The notes below the pieces were generated by a model. It ran no database searches. It was given only the letters and a program-made list of their open reading frames with translations, and was not told where the DNA came from. From NCBI RefSeq assembly GCF_001870465.1, contig NZ_MDGK01000040.1:37752-101751 (forward strand): 64,000 nt of DNA, written 5' to 3'. Below, piece after piece: positions 62,754 through 64,000 of the stretch; within the stretch, counting starts at the first letter, position 1, and the number at the start of each line of letters is the position of its first letter. This stretch comes from Pseudomonas extremorientalis. GTDB lineage: Bacteria; Pseudomonadota; Gammaproteobacteria; Pseudomonadales; Pseudomonadaceae. The position numbers and the translations under genes are program-made.

Positions 62754-64000
62754 ATGCTGAGCTGGGACGAATTCGACAAAGAAGAAGAAGGCGAAGTAGC
62801 CACCAAAGGCGCCAACGCCGGCCACGCCACCGAAGCCAACATGGACCGCCTCGACGGTGCCGGCGCTGCCGCGGCCATCGAAGCCCGCGCCGTCACCGCC
62901 AGTGACTCCGCCGCCATCATCCGCGCCAAGGCTGCGCTGGACAAACTCGACGTCGCCGAAGGCCTCGCCGAACTCGAAGGCGCCTCCGCCCGCGTCGCCG
63001 TTGACGAAAAGCGCATGATCAACTGCCGCGCCGACCTCAACCAACTCGTGCCGTTCAAGTACGACTGGGCCTGGCAGAAGTACCTCGACGGCTGCGCCAA
63101 CCACTGGATGCCGCAAGAGGTCAACATGACCGCCGACATCGCCCTGTGGAAAAACCCCGAAGGCCTGACCGACGACGAACGCCGCATCGTCATGCGCAAC
63201 CTCGGCTTCTTCTCCACCGCCGACTCCCTGGTCGCCAACAACCTGGTGCTGGCCGTGTACCGCCTGATCACCAACCCGGAGTGCCGCCAGTACATCCTGC
63301 GCCAGGCCTTCGAAGAAGCGATCCACACCCACGCCTACCAGTACTGCATCGAATCGCTGGCCATGGATGAAGGCGAGATCTTCAACATGTACCACGAGAT
63401 CCCATCGGTCGCCAAAAAGGCCGCCTGGGGCCTGAAGTACACCCGCTCGATCTCCGATCCGAAGTTCGAAACCGGCACCGTCGAGACCGACAAGGAGCTG
63501 CTGCGCAACCTGGTCGCCTACTACTGCGTCCTGGAAGGCATCTTCTTCTACTGCGGCTTCACCCAGATCCTGTCCATGGGCCGTCGCAACAAAATGACCG
63601 GCGTCGCCGAGCAGTTCCAGTACATCCTGCGTGACGAGTCGATGCACCTGAACTTCGGTATCGATGTGATCAACCAGATCAAGATCGAAAACCCACACCT
63701 GTGGGATGCCGAGATGAAGGAAGAAGCGACCCAGATGATCCTGCAAGGGACTCAACTGGAGATCGAATACGCTCGCGACACTATGCCTCGCGGTGTATTG
63801 GGCATGAACGCGGCGATGATGGAGGATTACCTCAAGTTCATTGCTAACCGTCGTCTGTCGCAGATTGGGTTGAAGGAAGAGTACCCAGGTACCACCAACC
63901 CATTCCCGTGGATGAGCGAGATCATGGACTTGAAGAAAGAGAAAAACTTCTTCGAGACCCGTGTGATCGAGTACCAGACTGGCGGCGCGCTGAGCTGGGA
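62754..64000 (+). CDS. nrdB: Ribonucleoside-diphosphate reductase class Ia, beta subunit (3' end beyond window)
   Basis: Radical-generating subunit of NrdA. ATG 62754, AGGAG 10 nt upstream; 415 codons are visible and the stop is beyond the edge. Iron ligands and the radical tyrosine are in FEEAIHTHAYQYC (Glu, His and Tyr of the family) with further carboxylate ligands in VLEGIFFY and RDESMHLNFG. N-terminal acidic extension of about 90 residues before the core is normal for Pseudomonas NrdB. Its partner nrdA is 58 kb upstream. Confidence 0.96.
   Translation, partial: MLSWDEFDKEEEGEVATKGANAGHATEANMDRLDGAGAAAAIEARAVTASDSAAIIRAKAALDKLDVAEGLAELEGASARVAVDEKRMINCRADLNQLVPFKYDWAWQKYLDGCANHWMPQEVNMTADIALWKNPEGLTDDERRIVMRNLGFFSTADSLVANNLVLAVYRLITNPECRQYILRQAFEEAIHTHAYQYCIESLAMDEGEIFNMYHEIPSVAKKAAWGLKYTRSISDPKFETGTVETDKELLRNLVAYYCVLEGIFFYCGFTQILSMGRRNKMTGVAEQFQYILRDESMHLNFGIDVINQIKIENPHLWDAEMKEEATQMILQGTQLEIEYARDTMPRGVLGMNAAMMEDYLKFIANRRLSQIGLKEEYPGTTNPFPWMSEIMDLKKEKNFFETRVIEYQTGGALSW

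Overview
The window looks like the chromosome of a Pseudomonas fluorescens-group bacterium. AmrZ, RsmA, the Aot arginine transporter with an AraC-type ArgR, the Aru/Ast arginine succinyltransferase pathway and a split flagellar/chemotaxis cluster all read as Pseudomonas proteins, and seven intergenic loci carry the GC-rich REP/REPIN repeat typical of that group. Calls rest on reading the sequence and on recall of protein families; no search was run.

Layout. 0-5.8 kb: an RstB/RstA-like two-component pair, class Ia ribonucleotide reductase large subunit nrdA with a long regulatory leader, and a putative type III effector behind an hrp-box-like promoter. 5.9-13.7 kb: flgBCDE, cheR, cheV, flgA, flgM, flgN and a YcgR-like PilZ gene, with readable sigma-54 and FliA promoters. 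13.7-15.1 kb: an MFS transporter. 15.33-29.40 kb: a 14-kb integrated element bounded by 44-bp direct repeats of the 3' part of tRNA-Arg(CCT). 29.4-39.7 kb: sigma-54-linked small membrane proteins, amrZ, mgtE, tRNA-Arg(ACG), tRNA-Ser(GCT), rsmA, lysC, alaS, a threonine aldolase, and an FMN riboswitch with a second-type lumazine synthase. 39.7-59.1 kb: arginine catabolism (aruE, a PA0900-like gene, aruB, aruD, aruG, aruF, aruC), a giant LRR toxin-like gene placed between aruC and argR, then argR and aotPOMQJ. 59.5-64 kb: acsA, a DUF2790 gene and the start of nrdB.

The most striking region is the tRNA-Arg element. It has a tyrosine integrase, an AlpA-like regulator, a Rep-like protein followed by palindromic iteron-like repeats, a DUF5681 protein like those near phage terminases, and two tandem diverged copies of a lambda gpI-type tail assembly protein, but no capsid, portal, large terminase or lysis genes. 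This looks like a phage satellite (PICI-like) rather than a prophage. It also carries three unrelated, defence-like cargo genes: a DUF4062 protein, an Rx4H HEPN protein and a PD-(D/E)xK-like protein, plus a serine recombinase.

The arginine genes form one circuit: ArgR-like sites (TGTCGC-N8-AA) lie upstream of aruC and of aotJ, tying uptake to catabolism. A second notable feature is that nrdA and nrdB, adjacent in P. aeruginosa, lie at opposite ends of this window about 58 kb apart.
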